A DNA stretch of 62,795 nucleotides from a virus. Position 1 is the stretch's first letter, and every line of letters starts with the position of its first letter. Location of the stretch: IMG/VR virus record IMGVR_UViG_3300027754_000091, positions 1 through 62,795 of that record; one strand, given 5' to 3'. This document shows positions 15,595-24,726 of the stretch, piece after piece. The translations under genes and the position numbers were made by a program. The notes beneath the pieces are model-generated. The model was not told the DNA's origin, made no database searches, and saw only the letters and a program-made list of their open reading frames with translations.

Positions 15595-17508
15595 ATGAAT
15601 AATTGGACAGCACTACATTGTCATTCTCACTATAGTCTTTTAGATGGTTTAACAAAGCCAGAATCTATGGCAAAAAGAGCAAAAAGTCTTGGGCACAAGT
15701 CTATAGCTCTTACTGATCATGGAACTATTTCTGGCTCTATTTCTTTTAATAAGGCATGTGTCGCAGAAGAAATAAAACCAATAATAGGGTGTGAGTTTTA
15801 CATATGTGGTCAAAGTGCTTTGATTCATGACAAAACTAATTCTAAAAATTCTCACCTATGTGTCCTTGCTAAAAATATTTCTGGCTGGTCTGAGCTTATA
15901 AAACTTTCGTCTTTATCAAACAATAAAGATTATTTTTATTATAAGCCTAGACTAAGCTTAGAAGATTTTGCACTACATTCAAAAAACCTAATAGCGTTCT
16001 CTGGACACCCAGGAACACAATTGGCCAGATGTATTTTTCCAGATGAGGCGTACAAGTGTGCTAGTCCAGAAGAAGCAAGAGCTTTAATTAAAGACGATTG
16101 GTTTGAAGAATGTAAGAAGTTATGTTCTAAACACCAAGATATTTTTGGCAAAGAAAACTTTTTTATTGAGATACAGCTTTTTGATAAAGACAACTTACAT
16201 TGTTCTGTAGTCCTTGCTGAATGTCTTAGAAAACTATCCAAGGAAACTGGTATTAAGGCAATAGCTACTCCTGATGCTCATTACGCTAAACAAGAGGATG
16301 CTTCTGATCAAAGAATAATCTTATGTGCATCTATGGAAACAACTCTTTCTAAAGTAAGATCGTCTTTAGACAAACATGAAGACTTTGGATTGTCTAGCTT
16401 TTTTAAATCAAACAGGTATTACATTCCATCTACTGAAGAAATTTTAGCTCTTCATGAACCAGAAGAGTTAAAAAATTGTTTGTTGATTGAAGAGATGTGC
16501 GAAAATTATTCTTTAACAAAAAAATCTGTTTTGCCAAGTTTTGAGTGTCCAGAAAGCAAAAATGAACATGATTACTTAAGAGAACTTTGTAGAAATGGGT
16601 GGAAAGAAAAGTTTTCAGATTTAGAAAAAGATTCATCAAAGTTTGAAAATTATGTTGGAAGAATTAAAAATGAGCTTTCGGTTATAGGCGATGCTGGTCT
16701 TGAAGGTTACTTTTTAATTGTTCAAGACTATTGCAATTGGGCTAGAAAACAAGGTTGGTTAACAGGAAGAGGGCGTGGGTCAGGTGCTGGTTGTATGATT
16801 TCTTATTTGCTTGGAATAACTCAAGTAGATCCAATCGAGCACAATTTAGTTTTTGAGCGTTTTTACAATGCTGGAAGAAATGTTCCAGGTCATGTAAGTC
16901 TTCCTGATATAGATTGTGACTTTCCAATTACTAAAAGAGACAAGGTTATTGATTACATTAAAGCAAAGTATAACGAAGAAAATGTTTCGCAGATGATAAC
17001 ATATAGCAGAATGCAGGGTAGGGGTGCTTTAAAAGATGTTTTAAGGGCACATGGATTTTCTTTTGATGAAAGCAATGCCATTACAAAAAACATACCTGAT
17101 GAATCTGAAATATCTGAACAACTTCAAGAAATGAAGGAAGATGGTGGAGAATCATCAATTATTGGTTGGGCATTAGAAAATATCCCTTCAAAGCTTAAAG
17201 ATTATTGCGAGATAGACGAACATGGTAATATAACAGGAAAGTTGTCAAAAGAGTTTTCACAAGCGATTAGACTTGAAGGAACTAAGCGTAGCCAAGGAAA
17301 ACATGCTGCTGGAATTGTTATAAGCCATACGCCTTTAAAAGATATATGCCCTATGATCTATGATAAGAAAAATAAGCAAATGATTGCTGGTCTTGAAATG
17401 TCAGATCTAGAATCAATTGGTTTGGTTAAGTTTGATATTTTGGGGGTTGCAGTTTTAGATAAAATAATGGGATGCATAAATTTATTGAAAGGAAAAGAAA
17501 ATGAATGA
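15595..17508 (+). CDS. dnaE: DNA polymerase III alpha, N-terminal half (PHP and palm)
   Basis: 637 residues holding the first part of a C-family polymerase. The PHP domain opens with TALHCHSHYSLLDG, then ALTDHGTISG, PIIGCEFYI and ATPDAHYAKQED, so the metal-binding His/Asp/Glu residues look intact. The palm begins at GWLTGRGRGSGAGCMISYLL, and the first two catalytic Asp residues lie in LPDIDCDFPI. The third is in LVKFDILGVAVLDKI. The protein stops just after this, at the loop that joins palm to fingers, ending KGKENE. The rest of the enzyme is a separate gene at 18412. No intein N-half sequence is attached. The SD is weak (AGGAACAG) and the gene follows the Nudix gene by 17 nt. Confidence 0.92.
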   Translation: MNNWTALHCHSHYSLLDGLTKPESMAKRAKSLGHKSIALTDHGTISGSISFNKACVAEEIKPIIGCEFYICGQSALIHDKTNSKNSHLCVLAKNISGWSELIKLSSLSNNKDYFYYKPRLSLEDFALHSKNLIAFSGHPGTQLARCIFPDEAYKCASPEEARALIKDDWFEECKKLCSKHQDIFGKENFFIEIQLFDKDNLHCSVVLAECLRKLSKETGIKAIATPDAHYAKQEDASDQRIILCASMETTLSKVRSSLDKHEDFGLSSFFKSNRYYIPSTEEILALHEPEELKNCLLIEEMCENYSLTKKSVLPSFECPESKNEHDYLRELCRNGWKEKFSDLEKDSSKFENYVGRIKNELSVIGDAGLEGYFLIVQDYCNWARKQGWLTGRGRGSGAGCMISYLLGITQVDPIEHNLVFERFYNAGRNVPGHVSLPDIDCDFPITKRDKVIDYIKAKYNEENVSQMITYSRMQGRGALKDVLRAHGFSFDESNAITKNIPDESEISEQLQEMKEDGGESSIIGWALENIPSKLKDYCEIDEHGNITGKLSKEFSQAIRLEGTKRSQGKHAAGIVISHTPLKDICPMIYDKKNKQMIAGLEMSDLESIGLVKFDILGVAVLDKIMGCINLLKGKENE

Positions 17509-17770
17509 AAAAGAAGAGGTTGAATTAATAGCAAAACTAGTATCTCAACAAATGGGATTAGTTCAAGCTCTTTCAGAATGTCAAAATTCAAAAAATCAAC
17601 TTTCTTTGCAGTTTATAAAAATACTTAAAGCCATTGTGTTAAAAAATAATGGTGACTTTGTTATAGAAAAAGAATTTTTTGATTCTGCTGATGACAATGA
17701 CTTTAAATTAGATATCACAACTGATGATGAAGAATCAATCGTTTTACAATTTTTAGAGAATGAGGAATAA
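17501..17770 (+). CDS. Small acidic protein encoded between polymerase halves
   Basis: 89 residues from ATG 17501, which overlaps the polymerase N-half stop by 8 nt and follows AAAGGA. The first half is helical (VELIAKLVSQQMGLVQALSE...) and may form a coiled coil. The second half is very acidic (EFFDSADDNDFKLDITTDDEE). I recognise no family. Its constant position between the N-half and the exonuclease, with translational overlap, makes it a candidate accessory or bridging subunit of the split polymerase; that is inference only. Confidence 0.55.
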   Translation: MNEKEEVELIAKLVSQQMGLVQALSECQNSKNQLSLQFIKILKAIVLKNNGDFVIEKEFFDSADDNDFKLDITTDDEESIVLQFLENEE

Positions 17771-18409
17771 ATGTATAGTAATACTATTATGGTTTTTGAT
17801 TTTGAAACAGGTTCTTTAGATATAAATAAGTGCGAAGTAATTCAAGTTGCAGCTATGGCAATAAATAGAAAGACTCTTGAACCAATTAAAGATGGTGTTT
17901 TTGAAACACTAATAAAACCAAGAGATTTCAACAATCTTCAAGATGAAGCTCTTGCAATAAATAAAAAAACAAGGGAAGAACTTAAGCTTGCACCAAGTAT
18001 TGATGCTGTTTGGAAAAAGCTTGCAGATTTTATTTCAATGTTCAACAACGGCAAAGGAAATATTTCTGCACCAATTCCAGCAGGGAAAAACATAAGGCAT
18101 TTTGATATGCCTATTTTTCAAAGGGTTTGCTCAGAACTTGGTTATGTAGATAAGAATGGAAATCAGACTTTGTTGAATAGAAGGAACATGTATGACCTTG
18201 ATGAAATAATGATGTTGTGGTTTGACAATACTACAGTGGTTCCAAATTATAAAATGGACACATTAAGAGATTTTTTTGGGTTATCCAAGGCTAATGCTCA
18301 TGATGCACTAACTGATGTTCTACAGACTTCTGATATTATTTTGCATTTTTTAAAGTTGCATAGAAGCATTTTTCCAAAAATTAAATTTAAAGATGCATTC
18401 AGAAAGTAA
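17771..18409 (+). CDS. dnaQ: DnaQ-like 3'-5' exonuclease (DEDDh)
   Basis: 212 residues. The four acidic residues and His of the DEDDh family are readable: MVFDFETGSL (Exo I, D-x-E), AGKNIRHFDMPIF (Exo II, Asp) and ANAHDALTDVLQTS (Exo III, H-D-A-x-x-D). It should act as proofreading nuclease of the polymerase III core, like bacterial epsilon. The gene starts immediately after the small acidic gene and ends 2 nt before the second polymerase half, so all four are probably made together. There is no recognisable clamp-binding extension at its C-terminus. Confidence 0.9.
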   Translation: MYSNTIMVFDFETGSLDINKCEVIQVAAMAINRKTLEPIKDGVFETLIKPRDFNNLQDEALAINKKTREELKLAPSIDAVWKKLADFISMFNNGKGNISAPIPAGKNIRHFDMPIFQRVCSELGYVDKNGNQTLLNRRNMYDLDEIMMLWFDNTTVVPNYKMDTLRDFFGLSKANAHDALTDVLQTSDIILHFLKLHRSIFPKIKFKDAFRK

Positions 18410-18411
18410 TT

Positions 18412-20034
18412 ATGAAATATTATAAGTTTGAATGTGGCTGTTCTTGGCCAATAATTGAACAATCTAAAATAGAAGGTGCTTTACCATTAATGGAAGTTGA
18501 TCCATTAAAATTGCCGTATTGCCAGTCAACTTGGGATTTATTTGCAAGAGGCGATACAAAGGGTGTGTTTCAGCTTGAATCAGACCTTGGTAAACAATGG
18601 AGCAAGCGATTAAGGCCAAAGAACGCAGAACACTTATCTGCGATTGGTGCATTGATAAGGCCAGGAACACTTCGTGCATTAGATGAAAACGGCATTAGTA
18701 TGACCACCCATTATTGCAAAAGAGCTAATTTTGAAGAACCTGTTGAGTCATACCACCCTGTTGTTGATGAAATTTTAAAATCAACCTATGGATCATTGGT
18801 GTTTCAAGAACAGGCTATGGAGTTATCTAAGTCTGTTGCTGGCTTTACCCTGCAAGAAGCTGATAAGCTAAGAAAAGCTATGGGCAAAAAACTTGCTAGT
18901 GAGATGGCAAAATGTAAAAAAATATTTATTGAAGGTGCTAAAAAAGTTGAAATTGTAAGCGAAAAACAGGCCGAAGAAATATTTGGTTGGATTGAACAAA
19001 GTCAAAGGTATTCGTTTAACAAAAGTCACAGTTGTTGTTATGGTTTAACTGGATATGATACTGCTTATTTGAAAAGTCATTTTCCAGTCCAATTTTATTG
19101 CAGTTGGTTATATTACGCAAAGGATAAGCTTGATTCTCAACTTGAGATAATGGATCTTGTTGAAGATGCAAGAAAGTTTAACATAGATGTTTTAGCACCA
19201 GATGCTTTTAAATTGAACAAAAATTTTGCAACTGATGGCTTAAATATATGGTTTGGTATTACCGATATTAAAGGGGTTGGTGAATCACAATTCAATAAGC
19301 TTAAAGCATCTATGGAAAAGAACAAAGATAAGCTAAATAATTGGGAAAACTTTGTAGTATTTTGTTCGGATGAAATACCAAGTTCTACTATAATAAAACT
19401 AATATCTGTTGGTGGATTCAAAAGATATAATACATGTAGACAAAAACTTTTAGCAGAATATAATTCTTGGGTACAGTTAACAGATAAAGAAAGAGAATGG
19501 ATTAAAATTAATTTTACAGAATCTACTATAGCTGAATTAATATCTTCAGCAGCAAAACCAAAAAAGGAAAATGGTGGTTGCTCTAATCAGAACAGGGTTT
19601 TGTTTTTAAAGGACTTGGCCAATTTGCTCATTAATCCACCATCCCCGCACATTGACCTTCCTCAATGGCTAATTTGGTCAGAAAAGGATGCTTTGGGCAT
19701 TTCTTTGACTTGTAATGCAATTGATTCATGCGATACAGCACAAGCTAATACCACATGTAAAGAATTTTTAAATGGAAAAACTGGCTTTATGATTTTTGGA
19801 GTGGAAATACGAAGATGTAAAGAAGTTATAACAAAAGCTGGTAAATCTCCAGGATCTAAAATGGCATTTATGTCTATATCAGATTCAACTGGAAAAATAG
19901 ATGATGTAATATGTTTTCCAGATTCGTACAAAGATAGTTGGTCTTTGTTAAAAGAGGGCAACACTGTTTTAATTCATGGTGAAAAAAGCAGAGGTAGCGA
20001 TTCTCTTTTAGTTAAAAAAGTTTTTCAAATTTAG
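18412..20034 (+). CDS. dnaE: DNA polymerase III alpha, C-terminal half (fingers, beta-binding, OB)
   Basis: 540 residues. After a short Cys-bearing leader (YYKFECGCSWPII), the sequence enters family order at LPLMEVDPLKLPYCQSTWDL and GVFQLESD, the fingers of DnaE. Further matches are SAIGALIRPGTL, LVFQEQAMELSKSVAGF, DKLRKAMGKK and YSFNKSHSCCYGLTGYDTAY. IWFGITDIKGVGESQF near residue 280 is the helix-hairpin-helix region, and MIFGVEIRRCKEVITKAG to the end is an OB-fold with DSTGKIDDVICFP. Together with the gene at 15595 it makes one full-length alpha subunit. The two halves must associate without covalent joining, because no intein is present on either. Confidence 0.92.
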   Translation: MKYYKFECGCSWPIIEQSKIEGALPLMEVDPLKLPYCQSTWDLFARGDTKGVFQLESDLGKQWSKRLRPKNAEHLSAIGALIRPGTLRALDENGISMTTHYCKRANFEEPVESYHPVVDEILKSTYGSLVFQEQAMELSKSVAGFTLQEADKLRKAMGKKLASEMAKCKKIFIEGAKKVEIVSEKQAEEIFGWIEQSQRYSFNKSHSCCYGLTGYDTAYLKSHFPVQFYCSWLYYAKDKLDSQLEIMDLVEDARKFNIDVLAPDAFKLNKNFATDGLNIWFGITDIKGVGESQFNKLKASMEKNKDKLNNWENFVVFCSDEIPSSTIIKLISVGGFKRYNTCRQKLLAEYNSWVQLTDKEREWIKINFTESTIAELISSAAKPKKENGGCSNQNRVLFLKDLANLLINPPSPHIDLPQWLIWSEKDALGISLTCNAIDSCDTAQANTTCKEFLNGKTGFMIFGVEIRRCKEVITKAGKSPGSKMAFMSISDSTGKIDDVICFPDSYKDSWSLLKEGNTVLIHGEKSRGSDSLLVKKVFQI

Positions 20035-20042
20035 GAGCAGAA

Positions 20043-20414
20043 ATGAATATTTGTAGCTTTATGGGTCGTTTAACTAGAGAACCAGAATATGTACAATTGC
20101 AAAACGGAAAAAATGTAATAAATTTTTCTATGGCTGTTAGAAACCCAAACACTAGCAATAAAGATAAACCAGATACAACATTTATTGATTGTGTTGCTTG
20201 GGAAGCAACTGCTGATTTAATAAACAAATATTTTAAAAAAGGCTCTAGAATATTAGTACACACATCTGCAAAAACAGATAATTGGATTGATAAAGACACT
20301 GGTAAAAACAGGTATAAGATTAAGTTTCTTGTCCAAAAATTTTGGTATGTAGATCAAAAACAAGAAGATGCATATTCAAATATTGAAGATGTTGATGTAG
20401 AAGAAGTGATTTAA
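20043..20414 (+). CDS. ssb: Single-stranded DNA-binding protein
   Basis: 123 residues. The OB-fold core matches bacterial SSB: MNICSFMGRLTREPEYVQLQ, then NFSMAVRN and FIDCVAWEATADLINKYFKKGSRILV, with the aromatic and Gly positions of the family. The C-terminus is acidic (YSNIEDVDVEEVI) but lacks the classical D-D-D-I-P-F end, so its partner contacts may differ from those of host SSB. AGGAGC lies just upstream of ATG 20043. It follows the polymerase by 8 nt and would coat template strands for the polymerase, primase and recombinase encoded upstream. Confidence 0.93.
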   Translation: MNICSFMGRLTREPEYVQLQNGKNVINFSMAVRNPNTSNKDKPDTTFIDCVAWEATADLINKYFKKGSRILVHTSAKTDNWIDKDTGKNRYKIKFLVQKFWYVDQKQEDAYSNIEDVDVEEVI

Positions 20415-20415
20415 T

Positions 20416-21915
20416 ATGAAAAAAAGAAAAGTCCTTCTTGTTGGTGAAGCCTCCTATCTTAATTCTGGATATGCCAATTATGGTTTTCAGATAATGAAAA
20501 GGTTTTACGACACTAAGGACTTTGATCTTGCTGAAATAAGTTGTCATGGGAGTGATAAAAGATCAGATGAGATACCTTGGAAAAGTTATGTTGTTCCCAA
20601 AAAATCAAATATCTTTGGCGAAGACATATTCAATGATGTTTTAATTGATTTTAAACCAGATATTGTTTGGTCATTTAGAGATCCTTGGGTAGATGAATTT
20701 ATTGGTGACTCTGTATTAAGAAATAATTTTAAATGGGTTTACATGCCAACTGTTGATGCTTTGCCCTTAGATATTGATTGGGTTGATACCATAAGCAGAG
20801 CAGACCATATTTTGACATATTCTGATTGGGCAGCAAAAGAACTTACGAGTTTATATCCTAGTATAAACATTTTAGGTTCAGCATCTCCTGGTTTTGATAC
20901 CAACTTTAAGCCTGTCGAAGATAAAATTAAATTTAAAAAACAAAATGGCATAAATGAAGATTCGTTAATTATTGGCTCTGTAATGAGGAATCAAAAAAGA
21001 AAACTTATTCCAGACCTACTTGATGCATTTTCTGAGTTTCTAGATAAAGCATCAAAAGAAATTTCTGAAAAATGTTTTTTATATCTTCATACAACTTATC
21101 CAGATGTTGGTTGGAATATACCTAGACTTATTGCGGAGAGGCCAAAAATATCAAACAAGGTTCTTTTTTCTTATAATTGCAACAATTGTTTTAAACTTTC
21201 AATCTCTTCTTTCTGTGGTGCAATTATACAATGCAATAGCTGCAAACAGGTTAATTGCACATTTCCTAGAGTGTCAAAAGGCTCAAAAAGAGATGATATG
21301 GTTATGGTGTATAACCTTATGGATCTATATGTGCAATACTCTTGTGCAGAAGGTTTTGGTATGCCACTAGTTGAAGCAGCATCATGCGGTGTACCAGTTT
21401 GTGCTGTAGACTATAGTGCAATGACTGATATAGTTAAAAAATTAGAAGGTTATCCAATAAAAGTACAAAGATATACATATGAGGTTGAGACAAACAGAAA
21501 GTTTGCTTTGCCAGACAATTCTAGCTTTAGCGATATTTGCATAGATTTTTTTAAGAAACCATACCCTATAAGAAAAGCAATATCTAAAAAAACAAGAGAT
21601 TTAGTTGTTAAAAATTACACATATGAAAAAACATTTGAAAAAATTAAAAACATTTTTTATTCAATAGAACAAGAAAACAAATGGGATTCGCCTTCAAAAT
21701 TTGTTGAAATGCCAAAAGATTTTAAAGACTGCAATTCTAACAACGACATTATTGAAAAGATTTTTAAAAAAATGCCAATAAATATGGGTCATATTAAGCA
21801 GAAATGTTTATTTAAATTAAACAATAGAATGCACGATAAGCAAAAGGTTTTAAAAGAACTGGCTTCAATATTTGATTCTTATAACCACTATGAGTCTTTA
21901 AGGGTAAAAAAATGA
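20416..21915 (+). CDS. GT4 glycosyltransferase with inserted zinc-ribbon
   Basis: 499 residues. The GT-B fold is shown by the N-terminal strand KVLLVGEASYLNSGY, IIGSVMRNQKRKLIPDLLDAF at the start of the second Rossmann domain, and SCAEGFGMPLVEAASCGVP, the E-x7-E sugar-nucleotide motif of family GT4. Residues ~255-285 add an uncommon Cys cluster (NCNNC, then FCGAI, QCNSCKQVNC) that looks like a zinc ribbon inserted before the E-x7-E region. It starts 1 nt after ssb, with which it probably shares a transcript, and overlaps the next glycosyltransferase by 4 nt. Donor and acceptor are unknown. Confidence 0.85.
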   Translation: MKKRKVLLVGEASYLNSGYANYGFQIMKRFYDTKDFDLAEISCHGSDKRSDEIPWKSYVVPKKSNIFGEDIFNDVLIDFKPDIVWSFRDPWVDEFIGDSVLRNNFKWVYMPTVDALPLDIDWVDTISRADHILTYSDWAAKELTSLYPSINILGSASPGFDTNFKPVEDKIKFKKQNGINEDSLIIGSVMRNQKRKLIPDLLDAFSEFLDKASKEISEKCFLYLHTTYPDVGWNIPRLIAERPKISNKVLFSYNCNNCFKLSISSFCGAIIQCNSCKQVNCTFPRVSKGSKRDDMVMVYNLMDLYVQYSCAEGFGMPLVEAASCGVPVCAVDYSAMTDIVKKLEGYPIKVQRYTYEVETNRKFALPDNSSFSDICIDFFKKPYPIRKAISKKTRDLVVKNYTYEKTFEKIKNIFYSIEQENKWDSPSKFVEMPKDFKDCNSNNDIIEKIFKKMPINMGHIKQKCLFKLNNRMHDKQKVLKELASIFDSYNHYESLRVKK

Positions 21916-23045
21916 AGGTTCTTTACATAGGCGTTTATCGTGACGGAACAGGCTATGGTCAGGCAGCAGAAGATTACATTCTTTCTTTGGATTCTGTTGG
22001 CGTTGATGTTGTTTGTAGACCCTTAAAACTTAATGATGTCGATTATGCTCCTAATCCAATAGTGTCTAAGCTTGAATCTAAAAGCTCAAAAAATTGTGAT
22101 GTTGTTATTCAACATATGTTGCCAATCCATATGCAGTACAATGGCGATTTTAATTATAATATTGGTCTTTTTGCTTATGAAACCAGCAATTTTAAAATGT
22201 CTGGATGGAAAAATTATTTAAATTTGATGGATGCTAATGTTGTAATAAATAAGCAAATGATTAATTCTTGTTTAAATAGCGGAGTAAATACGCCATTACA
22301 TGTAGTTCCTCATGCTAGAGATTTTTCTAGGTATGTTGAAAAATATGAAAAGCTTGAAACAATAACATCTCAAGTTTCAGATTCTGATTTTATATTCTAC
22401 ACAATAGGCGAAATGACAAAAAGAAAAAACTTTTCTGCATTGTTAAAGGCTTACTTTACAGAATTTTCCGAATCTGAATCTGTTTGTCTTTTAATTAAAA
22501 CCAATAAGTCATCTTATGAATTTTACGATTATTGTGGAAAAATTCTCGATGGCCTTTGCATAAAAAATCCACCAAGAGTTATTGCTGTTACAGAAAGAAT
22601 GTCAAATGAAGACATTAATAGGCTTCATTATACATGTGATGCTTTTGTTCAACCGTCTTACGGTGAAGCTTGGAGCATACCAGCTTTTGATGCAATGGGT
22701 TTTGGTAAAACGCCAATTGTTACTAATTGCACTGGGTATGTTGAATACATAGATGAGTCTGTTGGTTGGCTGGTTAACGGTTTTGAGGAACCAGTATTTG
22801 CTGCTGATAAACAAACAGATGATATATACACATCTGGTGAAAATTGGTTTTCAGTAGATATACTGGATTTAAAAAGAAAGATGAGGCAATGTTATAAAGA
22901 AGAAGGAATTAGGAGGTCAAAAGCTGAAAATGCTTTAGATCGTGCTTACGAATTCTCCCATGAAAAAGTGGGTTCAATCTTTCTTGAGGTATTAAAAAAT
23001 GTCACAAAAGAAAAGAAAACAGAATTGGTTAGAAGAAGCTACTAA
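21912..23045 (+). CDS. GT4 glycosyltransferase
   Basis: 377 residues. Opening KVLYIGVYRDGTGYGQAAE and middle FYTIGEMTKRKNFSALLKAY are typical of the two Rossmann domains of GT4 enzymes. The motif PSYGEAWSIPAFDAMGFGKTP corresponds to E-x7-E, here with the second Glu replaced by Asp. GYVEYIDESVGWLVNG completes the donor site. It overlaps the previous glycosyltransferase by 4 nt and the phoH-like gene by 47 nt, an unusually long overlap that nonetheless keeps both reading frames open. Substrates unknown. Confidence 0.82.
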   Translation: MKVLYIGVYRDGTGYGQAAEDYILSLDSVGVDVVCRPLKLNDVDYAPNPIVSKLESKSSKNCDVVIQHMLPIHMQYNGDFNYNIGLFAYETSNFKMSGWKNYLNLMDANVVINKQMINSCLNSGVNTPLHVVPHARDFSRYVEKYEKLETITSQVSDSDFIFYTIGEMTKRKNFSALLKAYFTEFSESESVCLLIKTNKSSYEFYDYCGKILDGLCIKNPPRVIAVTERMSNEDINRLHYTCDAFVQPSYGEAWSIPAFDAMGFGKTPIVTNCTGYVEYIDESVGWLVNGFEEPVFAADKQTDDIYTSGENWFSVDILDLKRKMRQCYKEEGIRRSKAENALDRAYEFSHEKVGSIFLEVLKNVTKEKKTELVRRSY

Positions 23046-23745
23046 GGTAGAAGTAGAAAAAACCATTTCTTGGAGAGATGAAAGAGATAAAGCTGCTGAT
23101 GAGCAAAAAGAAAATGCCAATAGCAATAAGTTAAAAGCAAAAACAAAAAATCAAGAAATATATATAAATTCTGTATACACTAAAACTGTAACAATATGTT
23201 CTGGTGTTGCTGGAACAGGTAAAACATATATAGCCTGTGGAATAGCAGCAGAAATGCTTATTGATTTGAAAATAGAAAAAATAATTATTGCTAGACCTTT
23301 AGTTGAATGCGGTCAAAGACTTGGTGCGTTCCCTGGAGATTTAAAAGAAAAAACAGAACCATTTATGACAGCTATGCTTGAAGTTTTTAGTAAATTTATG
23401 ACTAAAACAAAAATGCGTAAAATAAAAACAGATGAAGTTTTAGAAATATGTCCATTGGAAATAATGAGAGGAAGAACATTTCATAATTCTGTAATTATTT
23501 TAGATGAAGCACAAAATGCCACTAGAAGACAATTAAAAATGTTTCTAACTAGATTTGGGCAAGAATCAAAAGTTATTATCTGTGGAGATCATACGCAAAC
23601 AGATTTACCGCACTCAGAAGGAAATACAATGAATTGGTTGCTTGATAGACTTGACCACGATGATATCGGTAAGGTATTCTTGACATCTGAAGATGTTCAA
23701 AGACATGGCCTTATTCGATATATAATAGAACAGCTTGGTGAATAA
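22999..23745 (+). CDS. phoH: PhoH-like P-loop ATPase
   Basis: 248 residues. After a charged N-terminus, VTICSGVAGTGKTYIACGIA is Walker A and SVIILDEAQNATRRQLKMFLTR is Walker B, both in the PhoH arrangement. IIARPLVECGQRLGAFPGDL and KVIICGDHTQTDLP are further family marks. Family members are RNA- or DNA-binding helicase-like ATPases. PhoH is common in phages, where its function is unsettled. The gene sits inside the glycosyltransferase cluster and overlaps both neighbours, so it is likely transcribed with them. Confidence 0.9.
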   Translation: MSQKKRKQNWLEEATKVEVEKTISWRDERDKAADEQKENANSNKLKAKTKNQEIYINSVYTKTVTICSGVAGTGKTYIACGIAAEMLIDLKIEKIIIARPLVECGQRLGAFPGDLKEKTEPFMTAMLEVFSKFMTKTKMRKIKTDEVLEICPLEIMRGRTFHNSVIILDEAQNATRRQLKMFLTRFGQESKVIICGDHTQTDLPHSEGNTMNWLLDRLDHDDIGKVFLTSEDVQRHGLIRYIIEQLGE

Positions 23746-24725
23746 TGCACCATAATGTCAGCAACATATTACGGTCTTCGACTAGAAAATCTAATCAAAG
23801 ACTTAATATTTTAACCTTTTCTACTCATGAAAGATATCAGTCTAATATGGCTGATGTTAATGCAAATTTTTGGGTTATTAATAATCCTAAAATTAAAGCT
23901 TGGAATTTAAATTTTTCAGACATTCCTAAAAATCATACTATGTTAAACAATATTTCACTTTTAAGTGATATACCAACATATATAGATTTTGATTTAATAA
24001 TTTCTCAAAGCAAATTTGTACAATTTAATTTAGCTGTTGAAATAGCGAACTGCTTAAATATTCCACTTGTTTGTATTGAGCATACTGAGATGTTTGAAGA
24101 TAGGAAAAAATTTAAACACATGATTGGTGATACAAACATATTTATATCTGATTATTCTGCCAAAACATGGGAGGCAGATTATGCGTACTATGTTATTGAT
24201 CATGGAATAAATAGTTCTTTGTTTCACAACAAAAATATAAAAAGAGAAAATCAAGTATTAAGCATTGTAAACGATTGGATAAATAGGGATTACGAATGCG
24301 GTTTTACACTTTGGAAAGAGGTTACAGAAGATTTCCCAGTTTATGTGGCTGGAGATACGCCCAACTTTTCTAAACCAGCTAAAAATACAGAAGAACTTAT
24401 TGACATCTATAACAGAAACTCTATATTTTTAAATACCTCGATACATAGTCCAGTTCCAACCACCTTGCTCGAAGCTATGTCTTGTGGCTGTTGTGTTGTT
24501 ACAACTAAAAATGAAATGATAGAGTCATTTATAGAAAATGGCAAAAATGGTTTTATTTCAAACGACAAAGATGAAATTAGAAAAAATTTAGAAGTTTGTT
24601 TGAATAATCCAGAAATGTGTAGAGAAATTGGAAAAAATGCTAGGCAAACAATCATTGACAAGTTTTCTTTGAATGTATTTACACAAAAATGGGATTATGT
24701 TTTAAATAGATCTTTAGGTAAATAA
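23745..24725 (+). CDS. GT4-like glycosyltransferase
   Basis: 326 residues. LNILTFSTHERYQSNMADV starts the first Rossmann domain, and LDIYNRNSIFLNTSIHSPVPTT-type sequence (NRNSIFLNTSIHSPVPTTLL) leads into EAMSCGCCVVTTKNEM, the C-terminal donor site, where the first Glu of E-x7-E is replaced. NGKNGFISNDKDEIRKNL and a C-terminal helix ending KFSLNVFTQKWDYVL are usual for GT4. The ATG overlaps the phoH stop by 1 nt. Loss of the first acidic residue may alter the donor choice or catalysis. Confidence 0.75.
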   Translation: MHHNVSNILRSSTRKSNQRLNILTFSTHERYQSNMADVNANFWVINNPKIKAWNLNFSDIPKNHTMLNNISLLSDIPTYIDFDLIISQSKFVQFNLAVEIANCLNIPLVCIEHTEMFEDRKKFKHMIGDTNIFISDYSAKTWEADYAYYVIDHGINSSLFHNKNIKRENQVLSIVNDWINRDYECGFTLWKEVTEDFPVYVAGDTPNFSKPAKNTEELIDIYNRNSIFLNTSIHSPVPTTLLEAMSCGCCVVTTKNEMIESFIENGKNGFISNDKDEIRKNLEVCLNNPEMCREIGKNARQTIIDKFSLNVFTQKWDYVLNRSLGK

Positions 24726-24726
24726 A

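Noticed and set aside
17440-18480. Split intein joining the two polymerase halves, as in cyanobacterial DnaE
   Set aside because: The N-half ends KGKENE without an intein start, and the C-half begins with YYKFECGC and no intein block F/G.
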